This document shows, in pieces, positions 17,120-25,768 of a stretch of DNA of 64,000 nucleotides (position 1 is its first letter; every line of letters starts with the position of its first letter). The DNA is from Fibrella aquatilis (GTDB lineage: Bacteria > Bacteroidota > Bacteroidia > Cytophagales > Spirosomataceae), in NCBI RefSeq assembly GCF_017353255.1, contig NZ_JAFMYU010000001.1:248001-312000 (forward strand). Direction: 5' to 3'. Under the pieces are notes generated by a model. The model saw only the letters and a program-made list of their open reading frames with translations. It made no database searches and was not told the origin of the DNA. The position numbers were made by a program, and so were the translations under genes.

Positions 17120-17791
17120 TTATTGCTTTTTGTCGTCGTTACCCCAAACCACGTTGAAGGTACCGTTGGTCACCACAATATCGTCGGTCTTGTCGCCCTT
17201 TTTGGTGTTGTTATGCTCGTGCGGATCGCCCTTCACAAACATGCCACCTCCGGCAGCGGTAATGGCTTTGTCTTCCAGGTTTTGCCGCAGCCCGAATCCC
17301 CCCAGGGTAGCCATGACCCGCTTCTTGTAGGTCTGCCCTTTCATGGTTCCCGAAAACGTACCTTCAATACTGGTGTCAGTCACCTTGCTAATGGTCACCG
17401 TTCCTTCATACGACTCGCCATCCTGAAAGGCGTGACCCATACCTTTGGTTTCTTCGGTATAGTCGAGCAGGGCATAAACGGCGTTAGAACGGTCTGCCGC
17501 TTCTTTATTGAACGTCTCCTTCACCGATTTGTCATTCTCGGCCAGAATCCTGTAGGTGCCGGGCTTTAATTCATTGAGGTAGAAAAAACGGAGCCATAGT
17601 TGCACGTCGGGATTTACGTTCATGCCCGCAATAGCCAGGTAGCGCATAGAGCCGGGCAGGGGTAATTTGAGGCGTTGGCCTTTAGCCTCAAAGGGTTTGC
17701 CGTTGATGGTGGCCGTGAATTTGGAAGCAGGCTGAGCCATCGCTGAAGACCCTACCAAAAGGGCCAGCGTGAGGATACGAAGCGTATGCAT
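17120..17791 (-). CDS. Exported protein of unknown function, beta-rich
   Basis: A 223-residue protein with a signal peptide (1-19, ending SSAMA). The mature part begins SKFTATINGKPFEA and looks like a beta-sandwich, with repeated G-T-x-T/S strands (EGTVTISKVTDTSIEGTFSGTM). The opening resembles DUF6252-type Bacteroidota proteins, but I cannot assign it firmly. The C-terminus is polar and charged. ATG at 17791; an upstream ATG at 17812 would add seven residues. Confidence 0.65.
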   Translation of the reverse strand: MHTLRILTLALLVGSSAMAQPASKFTATINGKPFEAKGQRLKLPLPGSMRYLAIAGMNVNPDVQLWLRFFYLNELKPGTYRILAENDKSVKETFNKEAADRSNAVYALLDYTEETKGMGHAFQDGESYEGTVTISKVTDTSIEGTFSGTMKGQTYKKRVMATLGGFGLRQNLEDKAITAAGGGMFVKGDPHEHNNTKKGDKTDDIVVTNGTFNVVWGNDDKKQ

Positions 17792-17967
17792 GGTGTTTGC
17801 GTTTTTTGGCAAACTAACCAGCTAGCCACAAGCCACTTATGCAAAATTGCGTGTCCGGTAAGCTATTGAGCGAACGGAGGAATAAGCGTTATTTTTATTG
17901 GGCAGAGGCAGTCACATCAAACGCAAAAAAGCACTCACGAAATATCGTAAGTGCTTGATAGTCTGAG

Positions 17968-18041
17968 TGATCCCAGTTGGATTCGAACCAACGACCGCCT
18001 TCTTAGAAGGAAGATGCTCTATCCAACTGAGCTATGGGACC
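17968..18041 (-). tRNA. tRNA-Arg (anticodon TCT)
   Basis: Read on the minus strand, the 74 bases fold as a standard cloverleaf. The acceptor stem is GGTCCCA/TGGGATC, the anticodon loop CTTCTAA has TCT at its centre, and the T-loop is GGTTCGAATC. CCA is not encoded. Last of a three-tRNA run. Confidence 0.95.
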
Positions 18042-18129
18042 AAAAAAAATGAGCTTAAAGTTTTGAGTGTAGTGTTCGACGTTTCGGGAAAAACATCAAA
18101 CCTTAGACGTTAAACTTTAAACTCATTCT

Positions 18130-18206
18130 TGGTCGGGGTGGCAGGATTCGAACCTACGACCTCCTGCTCCCAAAGCAGGCGCGATACCGGGCTACGCTAC
18201 ACCCCG
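18130..18206 (-). tRNA. tRNA-Pro (anticodon TGG)
   Basis: A 77-base cloverleaf on the minus strand with acceptor stem CGGGGTG/CACCCCG, anticodon loop TTTGGGA (TGG) and T-loop GGTTCGAATC. The 3' CCA is encoded. Confidence 0.95.
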
Positions 18207-18247
18207 AAAACTCTACTAACTAAACTAAAAAACAGACGCTCAAACTG

Positions 18248-18337
18248 TGGCGGAGAGAGCGGGATTCGAACCCGCGGTACCCTTGCGGGTACGGCAGTTT
18301 AGCAAACTGCTGGTTTCAGCCACTCACCCATCTCTCC
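18248..18337 (-). tRNA. tRNA-Ser (anticodon GCT)
   Basis: A 90-base class II tRNA on the minus strand with acceptor stem GGAGAGA/TCTCTCC, anticodon loop TTGCTAA (GCT), a long variable arm (GTACCCGCAAGGGTAC) and T-loop GGTTCGAATC. The 3' CCA is encoded. First gene of the tRNA run. Confidence 0.96.
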
Positions 18338-18376
18338 ACTCGGCTGATAATCGCCCGTTTCCGTTTGATTAGGGTG

Positions 18377-18407
18377 CAAATATAGGCGACCCTACAGCAC
18401 CACGCAA
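18377..18407 (-). promoter_or_regulatory. Promoter of the tRNA cluster
   Basis: On the minus strand TTG (18407-18405), a 20-base spacer and TATATTTG (18384-18377) match the Bacteroidota -33/-7 promoter. Transcription would begin about 30 bases before tRNA-Ser and run through Pro and Arg. Confidence 0.7.
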
Positions 18408-18541
18408 CCTACAAGGCCATTTTTCTTTTTCATTGATCTATTTTCGCAGCAGCGTATGGTAGTCAGGGCAGGTCATTTCAGGCTCAAACCATTGGCAATG
18501 AGTTGGCTTGGCGTTCTGTGCTGTGGCTAAAAAAAGTCTGT

Positions 18542-19492
18542 ATGAGTTGGCTATATCCGTTTTCGTTGGCCGAGTGGTGTATTGTAGGTGCTTTTGGCTT
18601 ACTCTATAGCTATTATTTCGTGCGCTCGTTTCGGCTGGCGCGGCTGCTGAACGTGACGCCCTGGGCCGTGGTGCCCAAGTTTGTGCTTCGGTCAGGCGCA
18701 TTGGCCATGCTACTGATTGCCCTGCTCGGCCCCTTGTTCGGCGAGGCTACCCACAGCATCTCTACCCAGGGGCGCGATGTGTTTGTGGTGCTCGACGTGT
18801 CGCGGTCAATGGATGCTGCCGACGTGCCACCCACCCGCCTGGAACGGGCAAAATATGCCGTTGGGCAACTCCTCGATTCGCTTAGTACTGACCGGTTTGG
18901 GCTTATTCTGGTGTCGGACGACGCCTTCCTGCTCTCGCCACTGACCACCGACCGCGCTGCTTTGGGGCAACTGGTCCGGGCCGTGCAGACCGAGCCTGCC
19001 GGGGGCAGCAGCCTCTGTGCTGCCCTGGAGCTGGCCCGCCAAAAACTCCTGACCGACTCCACCACGCAGGCCCATACCCAGGCGGTGGTGTTGCTTAGTG
19101 ATGGCGAAAATTTTGGCCCCTGCGCCCCGGCAATGCTTTCGCAGTTCAGACAATATGGCATTGCGCTGCTGGCCGTGGGTATGGGTACCGACGCGGGCGG
19201 CCCCATTCGCGAGGGTAGCACTTACCTGAAAGATGAGCAGGGGCAGATCGCCAACACCAGTCTGAACCGCGACTGGCTGCGGACACTGGTGCGCAACACG
19301 GCTGGGCAATATTTCGACGGTACCGACGGCGTAGCTGACCAGATTGGGCTAGCTCTGCGCACGCTGCCCGGCCGTACAATCGACCAGCGCAGACTTGCCG
19401 TATCGACCAATAAATACTATTATTTTCTGGGGGTGGCACTGATCCTGATCGCCCTCGACGTGCTGATTACGGTACGGACATTCCGGCTGTAG
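18542..19492 (+). CDS. BatB-like von Willebrand factor A membrane protein
   Basis: A 316-residue protein with two N-terminal membrane segments (about 8-25 and 47-66), a VWA domain (about 77-260) with a full MIDAS (DVSRSM, DxSxS; threonine near SPLTTD; DGEN aspartate) and a C-terminal membrane segment. This is the BatA/BatB layout of the Bacteroides aerotolerance operon, where partner proteins are usually a MoxR ATPase, BatA, BatC and BatD. Only a TPR gene follows here. The ATG at 18542 fits the first membrane segment better than one at 18503. Confidence 0.85.
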   Translation: MSWLYPFSLAEWCIVGAFGLLYSYYFVRSFRLARLLNVTPWAVVPKFVLRSGALAMLLIALLGPLFGEATHSISTQGRDVFVVLDVSRSMDAADVPPTRLERAKYAVGQLLDSLSTDRFGLILVSDDAFLLSPLTTDRAALGQLVRAVQTEPAGGSSLCAALELARQKLLTDSTTQAHTQAVVLLSDGENFGPCAPAMLSQFRQYGIALLAVGMGTDAGGPIREGSTYLKDEQGQIANTSLNRDWLRTLVRNTAGQYFDGTDGVADQIGLALRTLPGRTIDQRRLAVSTNKYYYFLGVALILIALDVLITVRTFRL

Positions 19493-19498
19493 TCTGTT

Positions 19499-19530
19499 TT
19501 GTCCTCGCTTGCCCTTTTTCCGTAATTTTG
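19499..19530 (+). promoter_or_regulatory. Possible internal promoter before the TPR gene
   Basis: TTG (19499-19501), a 21-base spacer and TAATTTTG (19523-19530) fit the Bacteroidota promoter and lie just upstream of the ATG at 19537. Confidence 0.45.
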
Positions 19531-19536
19531 GGCGGT

Positions 19537-20262
19537 ATGATGCTTGTTATTCGCCTGACCTTATATGTCCTGCTCATTCCCTTTCTGGGAAATGCGGTCG
19601 TGGGCGATAGTGTGCTGGATGGTACGTACCTGGCCAAATCGAAGCTGGGCCTAATTTCACGGCGCAACCGGGCACGCAAGCAGGCTGAGCTTGCCTATCA
19701 GCGCGGGCAGTACGACCAGGCCCTAACTCAATTCAGTACTGTGCTCGAAACGGGCGACCCGGTTACGCCGATGGAGCATCTGGCTGTGGCTCATATCTAT
19801 TTCCAGCTTCACCAGTTTGTCCCGGCTGGTCATCATTATAGTCTGGTGAGTGGCGCAGTGGCGCCACCGATTCTCAGCATTGCGGCGGCGCAATTGGGGG
19901 TGCTGGCCTGTTATCGTCGCGACACCGCCACCGCCCTTTCTCAGTTTCAGCGTGCGTTGCTCAGCGACCCTGAAAACAGCGCTGCCCGCCTGAATTACGA
20001 ATGGCTTAAGCCGCGTTATTCGGGCAGGAAACAAACCCCAAAGCGACCTAAAAAGGCTGCCGCCACCGCGCAGCCGGTGTCTCGGCAGGTAGATAAATCG
20101 GCGCAGCAGCAGGAAAAACTGAATCCCTTCCGGAACCTGAACATGACCGAAGAACAGGCCCGCCAACTGCTTGATGCCCTGCAAACCGACGATCTACCCT
20201 ATGAACTGGCCCGTCGGCGACAGCAGCATCGGGCTACGGCGGGAACCGCTGGGCGCTGGTAA
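19537..20262 (+). CDS. BatC-like TPR protein
   Basis: A 241-residue protein with a signal-like hydrophobic start, then TPR-type repeats (AELAYQRGQYDQALTQFSTV near 50; DTATALSQFQRALLSDPENS near 135). A Lys/Pro/Gln-rich linker and a C-terminal helix (NMTEEQARQLLDALQ) follow, the latter being the typical ending of BatC-type proteins. It follows the VWA gene by 44 bp. Scaffold of a membrane Bat complex is the likely role, from family and context. Confidence 0.8.
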   Translation: MMLVIRLTLYVLLIPFLGNAVVGDSVLDGTYLAKSKLGLISRRNRARKQAELAYQRGQYDQALTQFSTVLETGDPVTPMEHLAVAHIYFQLHQFVPAGHHYSLVSGAVAPPILSIAAAQLGVLACYRRDTATALSQFQRALLSDPENSAARLNYEWLKPRYSGRKQTPKRPKKAAATAQPVSRQVDKSAQQQEKLNPFRNLNMTEEQARQLLDALQTDDLPYELARRRQQHRATAGTAGRW

Positions 20263-20294
20263 ACATTCATCAATAAACAAGTAATAAGTAAATC

Positions 20295-21485
20295 ATGCAA
20301 GAAGCCGTCATTATCGCCGCCGTGCGTACCCCTATCGGAAGTTTTGGTGGGGCATTGTCTACGCTGTCGGCCACCGATCTGGGTGCAGCGGCAATTAAGG
20401 GGGCACTAGCCAAGGCCGGTGTTGCGCCCGAACTGGTCGAAGAAGTGTATATGGGTAACGTGGTGTCGGCTAATGTGGGTCAGGCACCCGCCAAGCAGGC
20501 GGCACTCAAAGCCGGTTTGCCCGCCAATATTCCCTGCACTACTATTAACAAAGTGTGTGCATCAGGTACCAAAGCCATCATGCTGGCGGCCCAGAGCATT
20601 CAGCTCGGCCTGGCCGACGTGATTGTGGCCGGGGGCATGGAAAGCATGTCGAATGTGCCCTACTACGTTCCTAAAGCTCGGTTTGGCTATAAATACGGTA
20701 ACGCCGAACTGGTCGATGGGCTTGCCAAAGATGGTTTGCTCGATGCCTATGATGAGTGCGCCATGGGGGTTTTTGCCGATGCCACCGCCGACCGCTACCA
20801 GCTAAGCCGCGAAGCGCAGGATGCCTACGCCGTGCAGTCGTATCGTCGCGCCGAAGCCGCCACGGCATCGGGGGCGTTTGGCGCAGAGATTGTGCCGGTA
20901 GAAGTGCCCGGAAAAAAAGGTGGTGCGGCATCCCGACCGGTGATTGTGTCGGACGATGAAGAGTTCAAAAACGTGTTCTACGACAAAATTCCGGCCCTGA
21001 AACCAGCGTTTACCAAAACGGGCACCGTCACGGCGGCCAACGCCTCGACCATCAACGACGGAGCAGCGGCGCTGGTGATCATGAGCGCCACAAAGGCCAC
21101 CGAGTTGGGCCTGAAGCCGCTGGCCCGTATTTTGGCCTTCGCCGATGCCGAGCAGGAGCCACAATGGTTTACCACCGCCCCCACCAAAGCCGTGCCCAAA
21201 GCCCTGGAACGCGCTGGCCTGACGGCTGATCAGATTGACTTTTTCGAGATCAATGAAGCCTTTGCGGTGGTGCCGTTAGCCTTTAGCCAGGTACTGGGCG
21301 TTCCACAGGAAAAAATGAATGTGTTCGGCGGGGCGGTGTCTATCGGACACCCATTAGGGGCATCGGGTGCCCGCATCGTGACCACGCTGACGAACGTATT
21401 GCACCAAAAAAATGGCCGCTACGGCGCCGTCGGTATCTGCAACGGCGGCGGCGGGGCTTCTGCTATTGTTATTGAACGACTATGA
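20295..21485 (+). CDS. Acetyl-CoA C-acetyltransferase (thiolase)
   Basis: A 396-residue degradative or biosynthetic thiolase joining two acetyl-CoA or cleaving 3-ketoacyl-CoA. The nucleophilic C88 is in NKVCASGTK, H352 in GHPLGASGAR and the second active Cys C382 in CNGGGGAS; NEAFA is also present. The length matches AtoB/ThlA types. ATG at 20295, 32 bp after the BatC-like gene. Physiological direction cannot be told from sequence. Confidence 0.95.
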   Translation: MQEAVIIAAVRTPIGSFGGALSTLSATDLGAAAIKGALAKAGVAPELVEEVYMGNVVSANVGQAPAKQAALKAGLPANIPCTTINKVCASGTKAIMLAAQSIQLGLADVIVAGGMESMSNVPYYVPKARFGYKYGNAELVDGLAKDGLLDAYDECAMGVFADATADRYQLSREAQDAYAVQSYRRAEAATASGAFGAEIVPVEVPGKKGGAASRPVIVSDDEEFKNVFYDKIPALKPAFTKTGTVTAANASTINDGAAALVIMSATKATELGLKPLARILAFADAEQEPQWFTTAPTKAVPKALERAGLTADQIDFFEINEAFAVVPLAFSQVLGVPQEKMNVFGGAVSIGHPLGASGARIVTTLTNVLHQKNGRYGAVGICNGGGGASAIVIERL

Positions 21486-21492
21486 AACTAGT

Positions 21493-21580
21493 GGTAAGTG
21501 GTGAGTGCTAAGTGGTGAGCTGGCTGACGCGAGAGTTAAGATGCGTCAGCCAACTCACCACTTAGCACTCACCACTTACC
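21493..21580. repeat. 38-bp inverted repeat, class B core
   Basis: The arms 21493-21530 and 21543-21580 match at 37 of 38. Outer words are ggtaagtggtgagtgc, inner part ggctgacgc/gcgtcagcc. It fills the gap between thiolase and purC. Confidence 0.92.
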
Positions 21581-21595
21581 AGTGCCCTTTTTTCT

Positions 21596-22546
21596 ATGCC
21601 CAACCAACCCTTCTCTTTCCCTGGACAGACCGGATTTTACCGGGGTAAAGTCCGTGATGTGTATTCATTTGCCAACCACCCGGCCGGTCCGCGCCTAGTG
21701 ATGGTGGCGTCTGACCGCATCTCGGCGTTTGATGTGGTGCTGCCCCGGCCCGTGCCCCACAAAGGGCAAGTGCTGAACCAGACCGCCGCCTATTTTTTGC
21801 AGGCCACCGCCGACATTGTGCCCAACTGGCTGCTGACCGTGCCTGACCCGGCCGTGAGTGCGGGTATTCAGTGCGAACCTTATGCCGTGGAGATGGTAGT
21901 TCGGGGCTATCTGGCGGGTCATGCCTGGCGTACGTATCGTGAGGGAGGTCGGGTATTATGTGGCGTTACCCTGCCCGACGGCCTGCGCGAAAATGACCGC
22001 CTGCCCAAGCCTATCCTGACCCCCACTACCAAGGCCCACGAGGGACACGATGAAGACATTTCGCGCGATGACATTCTGGCCCGAAGCATCGTTAGTGAGG
22101 CGGATTACGTACAGCTGGAAAACTATGCATTGGCTTTATTTGCACGAGGTACCGATATGGCGGCGAAGCGGGGGCTGATTCTGGTCGATACGAAATATGA
22201 ATTTGGTCGGGTAGGAGACACCATTTACCTGATCGACGAAGTACATACACCCGATTCGAGCCGTTATTTTTACACCGACGGCTATGCCGAACGGCTGGCG
22301 GCTAATCAGCCACAACGGCAATTGTCGAAAGAGTTTGTGCGGGAATGGCTAATGGCCAACGGTTTCCAGGGCAAAGACGGTCAGACGGTGCCAACGATGT
22401 CGGATGAATGGCTGACGCAGATTTCGACGCGGTACATTGAATTGTTTGAGACCGTAACGGGGCAGTCGTTTCAGCCTGCTCCTGAAGAGGACCGGGATGC
22501 GCAAATAGAGAAGGCCATTGTAGCGTACTTGCAAACAAACAACTAG
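21596..22546 (+). CDS. purC: Phosphoribosylaminoimidazole-succinocarboxamide synthase
   Basis: SAICAR synthase of purine synthesis, joining aspartate to CAIR with ATP. At 316 residues it is the longer eukaryote-like form. Marks are [10 protein letters not shown] near residue 12, SDRISAFD near 39, the [17 protein letters not shown] segment and LVDTKYEFG. It is monocistronic between two gaps, the upstream one a long inverted repeat. Confidence 0.96.
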   Translation: MPNQPFSFPGQTGFYRGKVRDVYSFANHPAGPRLVMVASDRISAFDVVLPRPVPHKGQVLNQTAAYFLQATADIVPNWLLTVPDPAVSAGIQCEPYAVEMVVRGYLAGHAWRTYREGGRVLCGVTLPDGLRENDRLPKPILTPTTKAHEGHDEDISRDDILARSIVSEADYVQLENYALALFARGTDMAAKRGLILVDTKYEFGRVGDTIYLIDEVHTPDSSRYFYTDGYAERLAANQPQRQLSKEFVREWLMANGFQGKDGQTVPTMSDEWLTQISTRYIELFETVTGQSFQPAPEEDRDAQIEKAIVAYLQTNN

Positions 22547-22646
22547 CCGCGACGTTACAGAGCAGGGTCAGCGAGTCAGCGCATGGCCTGCTGCCTGTGC
22601 CCGTCTGTTAATAAAACTGAGCACCATTTGCAACAGCAGTAGACAT

Positions 22647-23066
22647 ATGGAATTTACCACTGAAAAAACCGAACGCTACGCCCTGCTGCGGCTAAGCGAA
22701 GCTGAATTTACCAATACTGTGCCCGCCGAATTTGAGGGTGCTTGCCGAAGCCTTTTCCGCGAAGGGTTTAGCCGCCTAATTGTTGACCTGGCTACGGTAC
22801 ACACAGTTGACGAAGCCGGGCTAATGGCCATTCGGAAAATAAACCGTCAGTGCAGCAACGAACTGGGCCTGCTGGTGTTGGTAACGAAAAATGACGAGCT
22901 GACCGATTTTCTGGAAGATGCCCGCATCACCGATTTGACCATCTTGCCCACGGTGGAAGAGGCCATCGACGCGGTATTTATGAACGAACTTGAAAACGAT
23001 TTCGGCAGCGGTGCCGATGATGAATATGACGGAGAGCTGGATGAAGGATTTGAGCCAGAACGGTAA
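22647..23066 (+). CDS. STAS-domain protein (anti-sigma antagonist-like)
   Basis: A 139-residue protein with one STAS domain over residues 1-105 (LIVDLATVHTVDEAGLMAIRKI around the usual phosphorylation loop, here TVDEAG rather than a clear DSSG serine). A very acidic tail of about 30 residues follows. Without the canonical serine, regulation by a kinase may be lost or different. Its end overlaps the start of rnz by 26 bp, suggesting coupled translation; the same order is common in Cytophagales. Confidence 0.82.
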   Translation: MEFTTEKTERYALLRLSEAEFTNTVPAEFEGACRSLFREGFSRLIVDLATVHTVDEAGLMAIRKINRQCSNELGLLVLVTKNDELTDFLEDARITDLTILPTVEEAIDAVFMNELENDFGSGADDEYDGELDEGFEPER

Positions 23067-24006
23067 CCTGTCGGCAGTTGAGCCTGTTTCCAGCATTCCC
23101 TTTGCGGTTACGATTTTGGGGTCCGGCTCGGCAACGCCCACGCTAGACCGCCACCAAACGGCCCAGTTGCTTCAATACAACAGCGATTATTTCCTAATTG
23201 ACTGCGGCGAGGCCACTCAATACCGGCTCATTGAACAGCGGGCCAGGCCCAGCCGGTTGAAATATATCTTTATCAGCCACCTCCACGGTGACCACTATTT
23301 CGGGCTGATGCCCCTGCTCTCGAGCCTGAACATGGGTGGCCGTACCGAACCGCTTTACCTCTTTGGCCCCCGCGGACTGGATGAAGTAATCACGACCACG
23401 TTTCGGGTGTCGGACGGAAAATTCTTCTTTCCTCTTCATTTTCAGGCCATTGAGGTTGATAAGCCTACGCTCTTGCTCGATTTGCCGGGCCTGACGGTAG
23501 AGAGCATTCCGCTGGATCATGGCATTGCCTGCACGGGCTTTCTGTTCCGCGAAAAGCCCCACAAGCCCCGCCTCCTGCGCGAAAAACTTCCCACCGAGGT
23601 GCCTATTGAGGTGCTGAAAACGCTGAAAGAAGGGCAGGACGTGACCAACGAAACCGGCGAAATTACCTACGCCGCTGCCGACTACACCGCCCCTGGCCCG
23701 GCAGCCCGGTCGTACGCCTACTGCTCCGACACGCGCTATAACGAACGGATTCTGACTCAGATTAAGGGCATCGACCTGCTATACCACGAGGCCACTTTCC
23801 GCGACGACAACGCTGGTCGGGCGTCGGAAGTACATCACACTACTGCTCGTCAGGCAGGTACACTGGCCGAAAAGGCGAGGGTGAAACGACTGTTGATTGG
23901 CCATTTTTCGTCGCGCTACAAAACCTACGAAGGTTTTCTGGCCGAAGCGCAGGATGTATTTCCAAACACTGAACTAGCGGTGGAAGGCCACCAATTTGCG
24001 GTTTAG
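23041..24006 (+). CDS. rnz: Ribonuclease Z
   Basis: A zinc endonuclease that trims tRNA 3' ends, 321 residues from the ATG at 23041. The metallo-beta-lactamase motif HLHGDH is at residues 80-85, SGSATPT near the N-terminus, and LDHG, SDT and HFSSRY further on as in the family. The frame is open to an ATG at 22990, which would lengthen the overlap with the STAS gene; the shorter start gives a 26-bp overlap. Confidence 0.92.
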   Translation: MKDLSQNGNLSAVEPVSSIPFAVTILGSGSATPTLDRHQTAQLLQYNSDYFLIDCGEATQYRLIEQRARPSRLKYIFISHLHGDHYFGLMPLLSSLNMGGRTEPLYLFGPRGLDEVITTTFRVSDGKFFFPLHFQAIEVDKPTLLLDLPGLTVESIPLDHGIACTGFLFREKPHKPRLLREKLPTEVPIEVLKTLKEGQDVTNETGEITYAAADYTAPGPAARSYAYCSDTRYNERILTQIKGIDLLYHEATFRDDNAGRASEVHHTTARQAGTLAEKARVKRLLIGHFSSRYKTYEGFLAEAQDVFPNTELAVEGHQFAV

Positions 24007-24108
24007 CCCGTAGTAGGAAGCGGGTTTTGGCTCGGTTTTGTTCGGCAGAGTGCCCCCGGCGTTGTATCTTGCCCGCCAACGAAACTTCCTTGCCTGTTGC
24101 CCCACACT

Positions 24109-24912
24109 ATGCTCCTGATTCGCCTTGGTTTTCTAGATATCGGCTGGCTCGACGTGCTGGATATTACACTGGTAGCCATTCTGATTTACCAAATATATAC
24201 CCTAGTGCGGGGCAGTGTAGCCAGCCGGGTTTTTGTGGGGTATCTTTTCGTTTACCTGTTCTATCTGGTTGTTAAAGCGCTGGGGCTGAATCTATTAACA
24301 ACCATTCTGGAATATTTTATTAGCGTAGGTGCGCTGGCGCTGATCATTATTTTTCAGCAGGAAATCCGGCGATTTTTGCTGCTCATTGGCAAGTCGACCA
24401 ACATTGGCAATAATCCCTGGATCAGGAAATGGCTGTTGCGGCAACCTGACCTGGTTGAGCCTACTACGCCCCTAAAGCCTATTCTGGAAGCCTGCAAAAT
24501 GCTGGCGGCAGAGTTTTCGGGCGCTCTGCTGGTGATTCAGCATAACGACGACCTGACTAAGATCGCCGAATCGGGCGAGACGCTCAACGCTGATCTATCG
24601 AAGCCGCTTTTGCTGGCTATTTTCAATCAATACAGCCCACTGCACGACGGCGCGGTGCTGATTTCGGACGGACACATACGGGCGGCGCGGTGCATTTTGC
24701 CCGTTTCGGATGATGCCGAGTTGCCCGCCACAATGGGGTTCCGCCACCGGGCTGCTGTGGGCATGAGTGAAGCCACCGATGCCGCCATCATTGCCATCTC
24801 GGAAGAAACCGGTCGGCTGTCGTTAGCTCTCAACGGCGAACTGACTATTGGCCTTTCCATCCACGAACTGGAAGACCGGCTGAGCGGCTACCTAAGCAAG
24901 CCACGGGGGTAA
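24109..24912 (+). CDS. cdaA: Diadenylate cyclase CdaA (c-di-AMP synthase)
   Basis: A 267-residue membrane enzyme that condenses two ATP to c-di-AMP. Three membrane segments cover about residues 15-90. The DisA_N catalytic domain follows with DGA at 180-182 (HDGAVLI) and RHR at 212-214 (FRHRAA). The length is normal. The ATG at 24109 is preferred to a TTG four codons upstream. No CdaR partner is adjacent. Confidence 0.95.
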   Translation: MLLIRLGFLDIGWLDVLDITLVAILIYQIYTLVRGSVASRVFVGYLFVYLFYLVVKALGLNLLTTILEYFISVGALALIIIFQQEIRRFLLLIGKSTNIGNNPWIRKWLLRQPDLVEPTTPLKPILEACKMLAAEFSGALLVIQHNDDLTKIAESGETLNADLSKPLLLAIFNQYSPLHDGAVLISDGHIRAARCILPVSDDAELPATMGFRHRAAVGMSEATDAAIIAISEETGRLSLALNGELTIGLSIHELEDRLSGYLSKPRG

Positions 24913-24922
24913 GGGTGAACGA

Positions 24923-25012
24923 GTGAATGGCGAAAGAGTGAAAGAGTGTTTGCTGTAGCGCAAATCCTTGCCGCACCGGCGGACCACACTCTTTCACTCT
25001 TTCGCCATTCAC
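24923..25012. repeat. 27-bp perfect inverted repeat
   Basis: The arms 24923-24949 and 24986-25012 are exact and made of gaaagagtga words. The loop holds tttgctgtagcgc and ccgccggtgcgg-like parts, a degenerate class A core. It separates the convergent cdaA and DUF4332 genes. Confidence 0.88.
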
Positions 25013-25019
25013 TCTTTCA

Positions 25020-25427
25020 CTAATATTCCAGCATGGCTGGCAGGCTCTTGGCCTGGTCGACAAATCCGGCTACCTGGTCGGCAGAGGGGGGGCGTTGCGT
25101 AAGCTGACGTACGCTGTTGATTTCAACAAGCTTAGCGTGCAGGTTAGCGGGTACCCGCTTCGACAATTCTTTCACGGTGTCAACGCCGGCTTCCTCCATC
25201 AAATCGCTGTATACGCGACCAATGCCTTTGATACGGGCCAAGTCGGCACGGTTGGCCAGCTCCAGGAGCATGGATGAATCAACGCCAATGGTCTCCGCCA
25301 GATCTTTGCGGCCTTTCGGCGTACGTGTTGCTTCGAGTAGGGTGTCAGAGTCGACTAAACCCTGTGCTTTGAGGAGGTTGATGAGGGCGTCGGAAATACC
25401 TTTCAGTTCGCCAAGTGTGAGGCTCAT
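25020..25427 (-). CDS. DUF4332 (helix-hairpin-helix-like) protein
   Basis: A 135-residue cytoplasmic protein with DUF4332 features: two helix-hairpin-helix-like elements (LGELKGISDALINLLKAQGL and ADLARIKGIGRVYSDLMEEAGV) and a helical C-terminus. Such folds often bind DNA or serve as interaction modules. The function is unknown. Convergent with cdaA across an inverted repeat. Confidence 0.8.
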   Translation of the reverse strand: MSLTLGELKGISDALINLLKAQGLVDSDTLLEATRTPKGRKDLAETIGVDSSMLLELANRADLARIKGIGRVYSDLMEEAGVDTVKELSKRVPANLHAKLVEINSVRQLTQRPPSADQVAGFVDQAKSLPAMLEY

Positions 25428-25491
25428 ACGCTTTTTTGGATATAGGGTGAGTTTAATATAACTGGCTATTTACCAGCTTTTGAACTATAAA

Positions 25492-25668
25492 TTAACGCAT
25501 TAAGTATTTACGTCTTGTCGAATTGAGTAAAAATTTCTTTTGAACGGTAAAACTTTCTGCACTCACTTGGTCGAATAATCTGGCCCATTGGTCGAAAATA
25601 ATGGGATCTGCGGCTGCAAAACGGGTTGCGTCGATTTTTTTGGACGCTAGATAGTCGTTAAATGTCAT
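25492..25668 (-). CDS. Small conserved-looking protein, 58 residues
   Basis: A short frame starting MTFNDYLASKKIDATRF and ending NSTRRKYLMR, with a central DQWARLFDQVSAESFTVQKK segment. I recall similar 55-65-residue proteins in other Bacteroidota with the order DYL-SKKID, W-LF-Q, SFT-QK, RRKY. The balanced amphipathic composition supports coding. The ATG at 25668 is followed by a clean frame to TAA at 25492. It lies divergent from the protease gene. No function is known to me. Confidence 0.65.
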   Translation of the reverse strand: MTFNDYLASKKIDATRFAAADPIIFDQWARLFDQVSAESFTVQKKFLLNSTRRKYLMR

Positions 25669-25768
25669 GGCGAATCGATGAGGCTGACAGGCTGTCGGCA
25701 GGGTGGCGAAAGTGACGGGTTGGTATGGCCTTTGCTGGGTGCATCTGCTACAACAAATACATCCTGTT

